Of a stretch of 10,060 nucleotides of DNA, positions 1 through 5,463 are shown in pieces. The notes below the pieces were generated by a model. It had not been told where the DNA came from. It worked only from the letters and a program-made list of their open reading frames with translations, and ran no database searches. This stretch comes from Deltaproteobacteria bacterium. GTDB lineage: Bacteria > Desulfobacterota > DSM-4660 > Desulfatiglandales > HGW-15. Made by a program: the position numbers and the translations under genes. The stretch's first letter is position 1, and every line of letters starts with the position of its first letter. The DNA lies in contig JAFDIC010000115.1 of NCBI GenBank assembly GCA_019308525.1, forward strand, positions 1-10,060, in the 5' to 3' direction.

Positions 1-186
1 CTCCGGGGTCAGGCAGTCGGCATTTTTCAATATCTTGTACGCAAGGTGGAGGGCTTCTGGCACATTGCTGTCATCTTCCAGAACCAGGTGCCGGCCTTTT
101 CCTGACAGGTTATCAAAGTCACCGTTTTCCAGTGCTTCTTGGATCCTTTGCTCCACGATCCTTAGATATGCCAAGATTTCGCTCAT
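1..186 (-). CDS. DUF1992 / DnaJC28-like domain protein, N-terminal part (cut by window edge)
   Basis: Translating the minus strand from the ATG at 186-184 gives 62 residues with no stop before the window edge. The protein starts MSEILAYLRIVEQRIQEA and contains the stretch DNLSGKGRHLVLEDD followed by NVPEALHLAYKILKNA. That pattern, an amphipathic N-terminal helix, then G-KG-pL, then a 'P-alR-AYKiLKNA' helix, is typical of the DUF1992 domain (DnaJ homologue subfamily C member 28 conserved domain), a small bacterial protein of poorly known function; despite the family name no J-domain is visible. A purine-rich AAGAAGGAA lies about 8-10 bases upstream of the start on the minus strand (near 195-204) and may be the ribosome binding site. 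The family is usually 100-150 residues, so roughly half is missing. It is divergent from ahbB and shares the 187-498 intergenic region. The family call is from remembered motifs and fairly confident; no biochemical role can be given. Confidence 0.8.
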   Translation of the reverse strand, partial: MSEILAYLRIVEQRIQEALENGDFDNLSGKGRHLVLEDDSNVPEALHLAYKILKNADCLTPE

Positions 187-498
187 CAGGACATTTCCTT
201 CTTGCTGCTCAGGCTACCCCCATCTCCCTTCCGTCTTCTTCCCACATGGATGAACAGGCAGACGAATTCCCCGATACGGGACCCTTGCTGCATGCCGGAG
301 AACATATACCATCGAGACAGAATTTTCAAGTCAATTGGCGAGGGGTAACCAATCCCGGGATTGATTCCCCCTTGACAAGGGTGGGACAATTAGGTAATTG
401 CCCAATGTGAGCGGGTTTTCTATTGCGCAGGCAGGGGATTACGGGGCCTGGCCGACTACCGGCACACGGGATCGGTAGGAAGGATGGTTTTCCCGGGC
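187..498. other. Divergent intergenic region with two palindromes
   Basis: This stretch separates the divergent DUF1992 and ahbB genes and holds no convincing ORF; a 67-codon minus-strand frame (186-389) resembles nothing known. Two adjacent perfect inverted repeats are visible: CCCTTG-A-CAAGGG (369-381), which contains the hexamer TTGACA (372-377), and CAATTA-GG-TAATTG (387-400). Together they could form an operator and promoter region for ahbB, but no good -10 hexamer sits 16-18 bases after TTGACA (TAATTG at 395-400 is poor; GACAAT at 385-390 would need TTGATT at 361-366 as its -35). Role is inference. Confidence 0.4.
303..334 (-). promoter_or_regulatory. Possible promoter for the DUF1992 gene
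   Basis: Read on minus, TTGACT (334-329) is followed after 20 bases by TATATG (308-303), which is preceded by TGG, an extended -10 (TG-N). The spacing is longer than the preferred 17, but extended -10 promoters tolerate weak -35 placement. Transcription would start near 296, leaving a leader of about 110 bases before the ATG at 186. It is a pattern match only. Confidence 0.25.
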
Positions 499-969
499 AT
501 GGCCATGATTGATGAACTGGACAAAAAAATAATCAGTGTGATCCAAGGAGACCTCCCCATTGAACCAAGGCCCTTTTCCTCCATAGCGAAAAAATTGGGC
601 ATGGAAGAGGGGGATCTCATCCGGAGGATAAGGTCCCTGAGGGAAAGGGGCGTGATCAGGCGCTTTGGTGCGACCCTGAGACACCAGGAGGCAGGTTTTC
701 AATCAAATGCAATGGTGGCGTGGAAGGTGCCCGAAGAGAGGATCGAAGAGGTGGGACGGATACTCGCGGACTTCAGGGAAGTCACCCATTGCTACCAGCG
801 CCTGCCCCAGGAAGACTGGAGGTATAACCTGTATACCATGATTCACGGGGACAGGCGGGAAGACTGCTACGAGATAGCATCCCGGATGTCCAAAAAGGCC
901 CGCGTGGATGATTATGTCCTGCTGTTCAGTGAAGAGGAGTTCAAGAAGACCAGCATGGCATATTTTTGA
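499..969 (+). CDS. ahbB: Siroheme decarboxylase subunit, AhbB-like (Lrp/AsnC-type fold)
   Basis: AhbA and AhbB together remove two acetate carboxyl groups from siroheme to give 12,18-didecarboxysiroheme, in the cytoplasmic alternative haem pathway of sulfate reducers and archaea (and haem d1 synthesis as NirD/L/G/H). The protein shows an N-terminal winged helix-turn-helix (about residues 5-60, ending [11 protein letters not shown]), then an AsnC-like ligand domain with the AhbB-type strings [10 protein letters not shown] and THCYQR (His97) followed by [11 protein letters not shown]. These suggest AhbB rather than AhbA. Length, 156 residues, is normal. The start is uncertain: AGGAAGG (477-483) abuts an ATG at 484 with no spacing, while ATGs at 499 and 505 are 15 and 21 bases away; family members begin near 'MIDELDKKI', so 499 or 505 is preferred. 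It precedes hemL, consistent with a tetrapyrrole operon. No ahbA is visible in the window. Despite the HTH-like region, family members act as enzymes, not DNA-binding regulators. Confidence 0.8.
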   Translation: MAMIDELDKKIISVIQGDLPIEPRPFSSIAKKLGMEEGDLIRRIRSLRERGVIRRFGATLRHQEAGFQSNAMVAWKVPEERIEEVGRILADFREVTHCYQRLPQEDWRYNLYTMIHGDRREDCYEIASRMSKKARVDDYVLLFSEEEFKKTSMAYF

Positions 970-972
970 CGT

Positions 973-1062
973 TTGATGCTTCCGTAGGAGCGCCATCTCC
1001 CCGCGCTGCGGGATCTACCGAGCGGCGTTGCGCTGCATCCGGAGCTTTTCTGAAGGCATCCA
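973..1062 (+). repeat. MITE-like inverted-repeat element, copy A (ahbB-hemL gap)
   Basis: The gap between ahbB and hemL is largely filled by a palindrome-ended element. The left end reads GATGCTTCCGTAGGAGC (975-991) and the reverse complement of the right end reads GATGCCTTCAGAAAAGC (1060-1044), imperfectly matched. An internal 18-mer, GCGGCGTTGCGCTGCATC (1022-1039), recurs exactly in reverse orientation at 4279-4296 in copy C. A small internal hairpin, CCCGC-GCT-GCGGG, lies within the left half. It has no coding capacity. An ORF starting at 966 runs through this element into hemL in frame, but that extension is repeat sequence, not protein. Confidence 0.65.
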
Positions 1063-1109
1063 ATTTTGACCGTTTTTGCGAGTCAATCGCGTTTAGGGTA
1101 GGAAGGGGT

Positions 1110-2399
1110 ATGGAAAGAAAGAAATCAAAGGCTATGTTTCAGAGGGCAAGGAAAGTTATTCCGGGTGGTGTCAACAGTCCTGTGCGGGCCGGCAAGGCCG
1201 TGGGAATCGACCCGCCCTTCATAGAGGCGGGTGAAGGCTGTTTCCTCCGGGACGTGGACGGAAACCAGTACATTGACTACGTGTGCTCCTGGGGCCCCAT
1301 GATCCTTGGTCACGGCCATCCGGAAGTCCTCGAGGCCTTGAAACAGTCCGTTCCAGCAGGGACGAGCTTCGGTGCCCCAACGGAATTGGAAGTGGAAATG
1401 GCCGAGACGATCAAGCAAATGATCCCCTCGGTGGAAATGGTCAGGATGGTGAACTCCGGTACGGAAGCCACAATGAGTGCAATACGGCTTGCCAGGGGCT
1501 ATACCGGGAGAGAGAAGATTATCAAGTTCGAGGGTTGCTACCACGGTCACGTGGACAGCCTGCTGGTCTCTGCGGGATCCGGGGTCGCTACTCTTGCAAT
1601 TCCCGGATGCCCTGGTGTACCCAGAGACCTTGCCGGCCATACGATCTCACTGCCTTTCAACGACTTGCACGCCGTAACCCATGCCATGGACAAGTACGGC
1701 CGGGATGTGGCCGGCGTCATAGTGGAGCCCATACCCGGAAACATGGGGGTCATAGTGCCTAAACTGGAGTTCCTGGGGGGGTTGCGCAAGCTGTGCAATG
1801 AGGCCGGGGCCCTGCTCATCTTTGATGAGGTGATAAGCGGATTCAGGGTCGGGCCCGGGGGGGCGCAGGAGCTATACGGTATTGAGCCGGATCTTACATG
1901 TCTCGGCAAAATAATAGGAGGGGGTTTGCCCGTGGGCGCCTATGGAGGCAAGAGGGAAGTCATGGAGAACATGGCGCCCCAGGGCAACGTCTACCAGGCA
2001 GGCACCCTTTCCGGCAATCCCCTTGCAATGGCGGCAGGCCTGGCGACCCTGAAAATCTTGAGGCAAGGCAATATGTATGAAGAGCTGGAGAGAAAGGCGG
2101 AAATGCTCTTCACAGGCCTCAAAGAGGCCGCGTCATCGGCAGGGGTTGACGCGGTGGTAAACAGGGTAGGGTCGATGGGAACCCTGTTTTTCACCAGTGA
2201 GCCGGTAACGGATTTCGAGTCAGCCAGTACAAGCGACAGGGAAATTTTCAGGGGATTCTACTCCAGGATGCTGGATCAGGGGATCTACCTGGCGCCATCG
2301 CCCTTTGAGGCATGGTTTGTCTCCATTGCCCATGAAGAGGAGCACATATACAGGACCATTGATTGCGCAAAGAAGAGCCTTGCGTCCCTCGGCAAGTAG
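1110..2399 (+). CDS. hemL: Glutamate-1-semialdehyde 2,1-aminomutase (HemL)
   Basis: HemL is the PLP enzyme that turns glutamate-1-semialdehyde into 5-aminolevulinate, the last step of the C5 route to tetrapyrroles; it works as a cytoplasmic dimer. The 429-residue product has the family length. Seen motifs: the N-terminal [12 protein letters not shown], the cofactor-phosphate region [24 protein letters not shown], the cofactor-ring aspartate in [12 protein letters not shown], and the Schiff-base lysine K267 in [16 protein letters not shown], then [15 protein letters not shown]. The ATG at 1110 has AGGAAGG (1100-1106) just upstream. The longer frame from 966 overlaps the ahbB stop and encodes repeat element A, so it is rejected. 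Lying downstream of ahbB on the same strand, it pairs the first committed part of tetrapyrrole synthesis with a late step. Its leader is repeat-derived, which may affect coupling to ahbB. Identity is very sure. Confidence 0.97.
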   Translation: MERKKSKAMFQRARKVIPGGVNSPVRAGKAVGIDPPFIEAGEGCFLRDVDGNQYIDYVCSWGPMILGHGHPEVLEALKQSVPAGTSFGAPTELEVEMAETIKQMIPSVEMVRMVNSGTEATMSAIRLARGYTGREKIIKFEGCYHGHVDSLLVSAGSGVATLAIPGCPGVPRDLAGHTISLPFNDLHAVTHAMDKYGRDVAGVIVEPIPGNMGVIVPKLEFLGGLRKLCNEAGALLIFDEVISGFRVGPGGAQELYGIEPDLTCLGKIIGGGLPVGAYGGKREVMENMAPQGNVYQAGTLSGNPLAMAAGLATLKILRQGNMYEELERKAEMLFTGLKEAASSAGVDAVVNRVGSMGTLFFTSEPVTDFESASTSDREIFRGFYSRMLDQGIYLAPSPFEAWFVSIAHEEEHIYRTIDCAKKSLASLGK

Positions 2400-2476
2400 C
2401 CTCAAAGGCATCCTTCCAAACCTCCGGGCCTGCCCCAGGAGGGGCAGGTGCGGGTCTCCCGAATATTCCTTGAGGC
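2399..2476 (+). terminator. Structured 3' region after hemL (nested hairpins, no T-run)
   Basis: Directly at the hemL stop, GCCTCAAAGG (2399-2408) can pair with CCTTGAGGC (2468-2476) with one bulged base. Inside it lies a perfect 8-bp hairpin, CCTGCCCC-AGGA-GGGGCAGG (2429-2448). No T-tract follows the strong inner stem, so this is not a classic intrinsic terminator; it could protect the hemL 3' end or take part in attenuation. Pairing is seen; function is inferred. Confidence 0.45.
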
Positions 2477-2547
2477 GCCGGTAATTGATCAATAGTGTCA
2501 GTCTGTTAGCCCGCCGGAAGAGCCTGCGGTTTCAGGGGAGTTTTTTA

Positions 2548-2575
2548 TTGACTTTGAAGAATCACCTGTGATAGA
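2548..2575 (+). promoter_or_regulatory. Possible promoter of the atpZ-atpI-atpB-atpE operon
   Basis: TTGACT (2548-2553, five of six matches to the -35 consensus) is followed after 16 bases by GATAGA (2570-2575), a weak -10 preceded by TG one base earlier (extended -10 form). Transcription would start about 18 bases before the atpZ ATG at 2600. I see no Rex-type operator in 2477-2599, only a 10-bp palindrome ATTGATCAAT at 2484-2493. Confidence 0.3.
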
Positions 2576-2599
2576 GACAAGCCGAACTCGAGACATTCG

Positions 2600-2818
2600 A
2601 TGGATGAGGAAACAAAGAGGCTCGTTCGGACCCTTGGGTACATAAGTACTACAGGGTTGGCAATGGCTCTTTCCATAGGCATAGGGGCCCTGGCAGGGCA
2701 TTACCTGGACAAGAAGCTGGGCACTCACCCCTGGCTCTTTTTTGTTTTGCTGGGGTGCGGGATAGCAGCGGCGTTCAAGAACCTGTATATCATGTACAAG
2801 AAGGTCAAGGATCTTTGA
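2600..2818 (+). CDS. atpZ: AtpZ family protein (small F1Fo ATP synthase accessory membrane protein)
   Basis: The 72-residue product has a short charged N-terminus (MDEETKRLVRTLGYIS), a first hydrophobic helix (about 14-33, glycine-rich, ending GHYLDKKLG) and a second (about 43-60), then a basic tail (YKKVKDL). The two-helix hairpin with 'aGhylDkkLgt.P.....g...G...g' is typical of the AtpZ/AtpI family found first in many F-type ATP synthase operons, implicated in assembly or stability of the enzyme and c-ring. Length fits AtpZ. It leads a four-gene same-strand cluster with atpI, atpB and atpE. No strong ribosome binding site is visible before the ATG. The stop codon overlaps the first bases of repeat element B (GATGGCTTCG, from 2817). 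Family call is sure; exact role is not settled by sequence. Confidence 0.85.
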   Translation: MDEETKRLVRTLGYISTTGLAMALSIGIGALAGHYLDKKLGTHPWLFFVLLGCGIAAAFKNLYIMYKKVKDL

Positions 2819-2883
2819 TGGCTTCGTAAAAAGATCCGATTTCTGCGCTGCGCTTCATCCGGGGTTTTTGCGAAAGTATCATC
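2817..2883 (+). repeat. MITE-like inverted-repeat element, copy B (atpZ-atpI gap)
   Basis: The left end GATGGCTTCGTAAAAAG begins inside the atpZ stop codon. The right arm, CATCCGGGGTTTTTGCGAAAG then TATCATC, when reverse complemented gives a similar GAT..TTTCGCAAAAACCCCGG. The 67-base element fills the gap between the atpZ stop and the atpI start. Its inner string GCGCTGCGCTTCATCCGG resembles the matching part of copy A (TTGCGCTGCATCCGG). This is the shortest and most degenerate copy. Confidence 0.55.
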
Positions 2884-2890
2884 TTTGATT

Positions 2891-3283
2891 ATGGATTGGA
2901 ATAAGGTTTACCATATCTTGACCAAACGCAATTGGGTGATCTTGCTCCTTTTGTCCCTGGCCGGCTACTTTTTTCTTGGCGACAGGCTGACCCTGGGCAT
3001 CATATTGGGGGGACTGGTAAGCATTGCAAATTTCAACCTGTTGCAGAACACCATTACAAAGACCTTTCCGCTGAATGAGGGGGCCGGCAGGGGGAAGAAA
3101 ACAATCCTTTTACTCAAGTCCTATTTTCGCCTTTTGGGCCTTGGTATCGCCATATATCTGCTCCTGAAGAGCGGAAGGATAGACCCCATCGGGCTGGCCA
3201 TCGGGCTTTCGACAGTAGTCATAGGTATAATCAGTTTCGGAATTACCAACGCGCTGAAAACAACCACCGGGGAGGCTAATTAG
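2891..3283 (+). CDS. atpI: ATP synthase subunit I (AtpI)
   Basis: The 130-residue product starts MDWNKVYHILTKRNW and has four hydrophobic segments (about 16-31, 34-52, 75-93 and 98-117), in two pairs separated by a polar loop (PLNEGAGRGKKT). This layout and its place just upstream of atpB match the ATP synthase I (UncI) family, a membrane protein that aids c-ring assembly. The ATG at 2891 is preferred; an in-frame TTG at 2885 would add two residues. Neither has a recognisable Shine-Dalgarno: the preceding bases belong to repeat element B, so any native site may have been displaced. The stop lies three bases before the atpB ATG, suggesting translational coupling. The call relies on topology and position more than on invariant residues. 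Confidence 0.8.
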   Translation: MDWNKVYHILTKRNWVILLLLSLAGYFFLGDRLTLGIILGGLVSIANFNLLQNTITKTFPLNEGAGRGKKTILLLKSYFRLLGLGIAIYLLLKSGRIDPIGLAIGLSTVVIGIISFGITNALKTTTGEAN

Positions 3284-3286
3284 GTC

Positions 3287-3976
3287 ATGGAACACCATTA
3301 CTATTTCTTGGTCGAAATCTTCAGCAAACTGGGCCTCGGACACTTCGCCCATGAGAATTCTCACGTGATTCATTCCTGGTTCGTTATGTTGATCCTGATT
3401 GTACTCGCGCTTCTCCTCACCAAGGGGATTCAAATGATCCCCAGGAGGGGCCAGAACATCCTTGAAATGGCAGTTGACGGCCTGGAGAACTTCATGGTCG
3501 ACATAACCGGGCCGGAGGGCAGGGCCTTTTTCCCCTACATAGCGACTATCTTTTTCTATATCCTGCTCTCCAATCTATTGGGGCTGGTGCCAGGTTTCTT
3601 CTCGCCAACAGCAAACCTCAATACCACTCTATCAATGGCGATTTTGACCTTTATCCTCACTCACTATATCGGGGTGAGGTTTCACGGGGTAAAGTATATC
3701 AAGCACTTCCTCGGGCCCGTGTGGCCCATGGCACCCTTGATGTTTGTGATTGAGCTGATCGGCCATCTCGCAAGGGTCATGTCCCTGAGCATCCGGCTCT
3801 TCGGGAATATTTTCGGCAAGGAAAAGGTACTGGGTATCCTTTTTGCGCTTGCGGGGTTGTACCTGGCCCCCCTGCCCATCCTCTTCCTGGGTATCCTGGT
3901 GAGCTTTATCCAGGCCGTGGTCTTCATGCTCCTGTCCATAGTATACTTTGCAGGGGCCATGGAAGAAGCCCATTAA
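3287..3976 (+). CDS. atpB: F1Fo ATP synthase subunit a (AtpB)
   Basis: Subunit a forms the stator half-channels through which ions reach and leave the c-ring. The 229-residue protein is hydrophobic with about five or six membrane segments. It has the family string SLSIRLFGNIFGKE, whose arginine (R170, counterpart of E. coli R210) is essential for rotary coupling, and the upstream NLLGLVPGFFSPTANLNTTLS segment that typifies bacterial a subunits. The C-terminal helices contain VSFIQAVVFMLLSIVYFAGAMEEAH. GGGGAGG (3269-3275) precedes the ATG by 11 bases. It is nearly contiguous with atpI. Unusually, the atpE start is 383 bases downstream, because repeat element C and other noncoding sequence lie between. 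No F1 subunits are in the window; split F0 and F1 loci are common in Deltaproteobacteria. Confidence 0.97.
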   Translation: MEHHYYFLVEIFSKLGLGHFAHENSHVIHSWFVMLILIVLALLLTKGIQMIPRRGQNILEMAVDGLENFMVDITGPEGRAFFPYIATIFFYILLSNLLGLVPGFFSPTANLNTTLSMAILTFILTHYIGVRFHGVKYIKHFLGPVWPMAPLMFVIELIGHLARVMSLSIRLFGNIFGKEKVLGILFALAGLYLAPLPILFLGILVSFIQAVVFMLLSIVYFAGAMEEAH

Positions 3977-4163
3977 CCGCCCGGTAAGTAGCACTGAGGA
4001 TGCACTTGGGTCGGTTCTGGGGGTGCATCGGAAGGACCTTGAGGATACAGAGAGTTGACATGTTTTCGCGTAACCACAACAAATGGACCAGGATAAGGTG
4101 AGCGAGAGAATCGGGAAGCAAAAGCATTGTTAACTCGATACTCGATGGTTCATAGTTCAAGGA
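3977..4163. other. Noncoding left part of the atpB-atpE gap
   Basis: No gene is seen. GATGCAC (3999-4005) and GTGCATC (4023-4029) form a 7-bp inverted repeat with a 17-base loop; it lacks a T-run, so termination after atpB is not shown. TTGACA occurs at 4055-4060 but without a good -10 at the right distance. A 78-codon minus-strand frame (3924-4160) overlaps the atpB end and looks like a chance frame. Confidence 0.4.
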
Positions 4164-4323
4164 ATTGATGCTTTCGGAAACACCCTATATGCAAGTTGAG
4201 CTTGCGAAATCCCGCCATCGGGAGCGCGCAAATCTTTGGGAACGAGGCGTACATGGGAGTACGCCGCAGTGAGTCAAAGATGCAGCGCAACGCCGCAGAT
4301 GGGGTGTTTACGGAAGCATCAAT
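4164..4323 (-). repeat. MITE-like inverted-repeat element, copy C (atpB-atpE gap)
   Basis: This is the best-preserved copy. The left terminal repeat, ATTGATGC then TTTCGGAAACACCC (4164-4185), matches the reverse complement of the right end (4323-4302) at 20 of 22 positions. Inside is a hairpin GGCGTAC-ATGGGA-GTACGCC (about 4238-4257), and the 18-mer GATGCAGCGCAACGCCGC (4279-4296) that is the exact reverse complement of bases 1022-1039 in copy A. The 160-base length, terminal repeats, internal hairpin and lack of coding capacity fit a miniature non-autonomous element or mobile palindromic repeat. A clear target-site duplication is not evident. Confidence 0.8.
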
Positions 4324-4344
4324 GGAAGAAGGCCAAAATAAGGA

Positions 4345-4354
4345 AGAAGGGAGG
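4345..4354 (+). promoter_or_regulatory. Strong ribosome binding site for atpE
   Basis: GAAGGGAGGT lies five bases before the atpE ATG at 4360, the strongest Shine-Dalgarno match in the window. High translation of the c subunit fits its high copy number per enzyme. It lies just outside repeat element C. Confidence 0.8.
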
Positions 4355-4359
4355 TAAAC

Positions 4360-4725
4360 ATGTCTAAGAAAGCTGTTGTTGGAATCCTAACGTTCTTGCT
4401 CGTTCTCGGGATGGTCTCCATGGCATCAGCGGAGGACGGTTCCGCAAAGGCCGCAAGCATGTGGATCTATTTCGCTATCGCCATAGGCTGCGGATTCGGG
4501 ATCGGGGTGGCTGCCCTGGGGACTGGTCTGGGCATGGGAAACGCCATCAACGGCGCGCTTCAGGGAACGGCTAGGAACCCGGAGGCGGGCGGCAGGATCA
4601 TGACCACCATGATCATCGGCCTTGCCCTTATCGAGTCTCTGTGTATCTACGCCCTGTTGATCGCCCTGATGATGGTGTTCAAGATCCCCAGTCTGGACGC
4701 CGTGATGAAGGCCCTTGGAGGCTAG
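4360..4725 (+). CDS. atpE: F1Fo ATP synthase subunit c (AtpE) with N-terminal signal peptide
   Basis: Subunit c is the two-helix proteolipid that forms the rotating ion-carrying ring. The 121-residue product is longer than the usual 75-90 because it begins with a signal peptide: MSKK, a hydrophobic core (5-19) and ASA before ED, giving likely cleavage after residue 24. Helix 1 is glycine-rich (GCGFGIGVAALGTGLGMGNAI), the polar loop is ARNPEAGG, and helix 2 carries the ion-binding carboxylate E92 in GLALIESLCIYALLIAL. By alignment with the Ilyobacter/Propionigenium sodium site (Q32, V63, E65, S66, T67), this protein has M59, I90, E92, S93 and L94: it keeps E and S but lacks the Gln and Thr. 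That favours protons, by inference. It has a very strong ribosome binding site and is followed by an intrinsic terminator. Confidence 0.95.
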   Translation: MSKKAVVGILTFLLVLGMVSMASAEDGSAKAASMWIYFAIAIGCGFGIGVAALGTGLGMGNAINGALQGTARNPEAGGRIMTTMIIGLALIESLCIYALLIALMMVFKIPSLDAVMKALGG

Positions 4726-4730
4726 GCCTG

Positions 4731-4775
4731 AAAAAGGGGGAGGTTATCCTTTTCTTGGATTTCCTCCCTTTTTTT
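4731..4775 (+). terminator. Intrinsic terminator of the atp operon
   Basis: Six bases after atpE, GGGAGG (4738-4743) pairs with CCTCCC (4763-4768), and a symmetric inner stem ATCC (4746-4749) pairs with GGAT (4757-4760). Seven T's follow (4769-4775). The A-run (4731-4735) upstream also pairs with the T-run, so it may work partly on the other strand as well. It should isolate atp transcripts from rex. Confidence 0.92.
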
Positions 4776-4802
4776 GGTAGCGTATGTGCAAATATTCACA
4801 AT
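4774..4802 (+). promoter_or_regulatory. rex promoter overlapping a Rex operator (Rex box at 4784-4801)
   Basis: The 18-mer ATGTGCAAATATTCACAA (4784-4801) matches the known Rex consensus TTGTGAA-WWWW-TTCACAA at 16 of 18 positions. It ends 17 bases before the rex ATG at 4819. A candidate promoter, TTGGTA (4774-4779), 17-base spacer, CACAAT (4797-4802), overlaps the operator, so bound Rex would block RNA polymerase. The operator is the stronger claim; the promoter hexamers are each four-of-six matches. Confidence 0.75.
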
Positions 4803-4818
4803 ACTCGTCCTGTGCCGA

Positions 4819-5463
4819 ATGATAAAGGAAATGAAAATACCCGATGCCACCATAAAGAGGATCTCCCAGTATTCAAGACCCCTGGAGAAGTTGCTGGAGC
4901 AGGGAGTTCGGGTGGTCTCCTCGGAAAGACTGGCGCAGCTCTGCGAGGTAAACCCTGCCCAGGTGCGGAAAGACCTCTCATACTTCGGCGAATTCGGGGT
5001 CAGGGGGATAGGTTACGATGTGAGGGAGCTGCTCAGGGAAATAGAGAGGATCCTGGCATCAGACAAGGAGTGGAAGCTATGCATCGTGGGCCTTGGTAAC
5101 CTGGGAATGGCCCTGGTAGGGCATGAAAATTTCAAGAAGAGGGGCTACATATTCGTTGCGGCCTTTGACAACGATCCAAGAAAAGTAGGGCAACGCCTGC
5201 CCACAGGTCATGTCATAGAGCCTACGAAAAGGATTCCTCAACTGACGCAGGAGTTGGGCATAGAGATTGGGGTTATTGCGACACCCCCAAGGGCTGCACA
5301 GGCAACCGCAGACCTGCTGATAGAGTCGGGGGTCAAGGCCATCTTGAACTTCGCTCCCATTCAGGTAAGACGTCCAGAGTGTTGCCTCGTGGAAAACGTG
5401 GATTTCAGCGTCTCCCTTGACAACTTGGCCTATCATCTAGGAAAAGAGGATTCAGAGCCTTAA
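4819..5463 (+). CDS. rex: Redox-sensing transcriptional repressor Rex
   Basis: Rex is a homodimeric repressor that binds DNA when the NADH/NAD+ ratio is low and lets go when NADH is high. The N-terminal winged helix (about 1-80) has [19 protein letters not shown] and the recognition-helix region [23 protein letters not shown]. The C-terminal Rossmann domain has the dinucleotide loop GLGNLG (91-96) and the ribose-contact string [10 protein letters not shown], then [22 protein letters not shown] and the dimer-swap helix [15 protein letters not shown]. Length, 214 residues, is typical. The ATG at 4819 is favoured; 4831 ([10 protein letters not shown]) is an alternative, and neither has a well-spaced Shine-Dalgarno. 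An in-frame TTG at 4774 lies in the terminator and is rejected. In Desulfovibrio, rex sits beside atpB/atpE, so this neighbourhood is conserved. Its last 59 bases overlap uvrA on the opposite strand. Confidence 0.97.
   Translation: MIKEMKIPDATIKRISQYSRPLEKLLEQGVRVVSSERLAQLCEVNPAQVRKDLSYFGEFGVRGIGYDVRELLREIERILASDKEWKLCIVGLGNLGMALVGHENFKKRGYIFVAAFDNDPRKVGQRLPTGHVIEPTKRIPQLTQELGIEIGVIATPPRAAQATADLLIESGVKAILNFAPIQVRRPECCLVENVDFSVSLDNLAYHLGKEDSEP

Noticed and set aside
186..389. 67-codon minus-strand ORF upstream of the DUF1992 gene
   Set aside because: No recognisable family, ends exactly at the neighbour's start region, and composition looks like noncoding sequence.
499..969. Lrp/AsnC transcription regulator
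   Set aside because: The fold is shared, but [15 protein letters not shown] and YNLYTMIHG strings and linkage to hemL point to siroheme decarboxylase.
966..1109. 48-codon N-terminal extension of hemL
   Set aside because: It begins inside the ahbB stop, runs through repeat element A, resembles no HemL, and a good ATG with AGGAAGG exists at 1110.
3999..4029. Terminator after atpB
   Set aside because: The 7-bp inverted repeat has a long loop and no T-run, and termination there would cut off atpE.
4055..4084. TTGACA in the atpB-atpE gap as a promoter for atpE
   Set aside because: No acceptable -10 hexamer at 15-19 bases; cannot be supported.
3924..4160. 78-codon minus-strand ORF between atpB and atpE
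   Set aside because: It overlaps the conserved atpB end antisense, has no family signal, and no good ribosome binding site.
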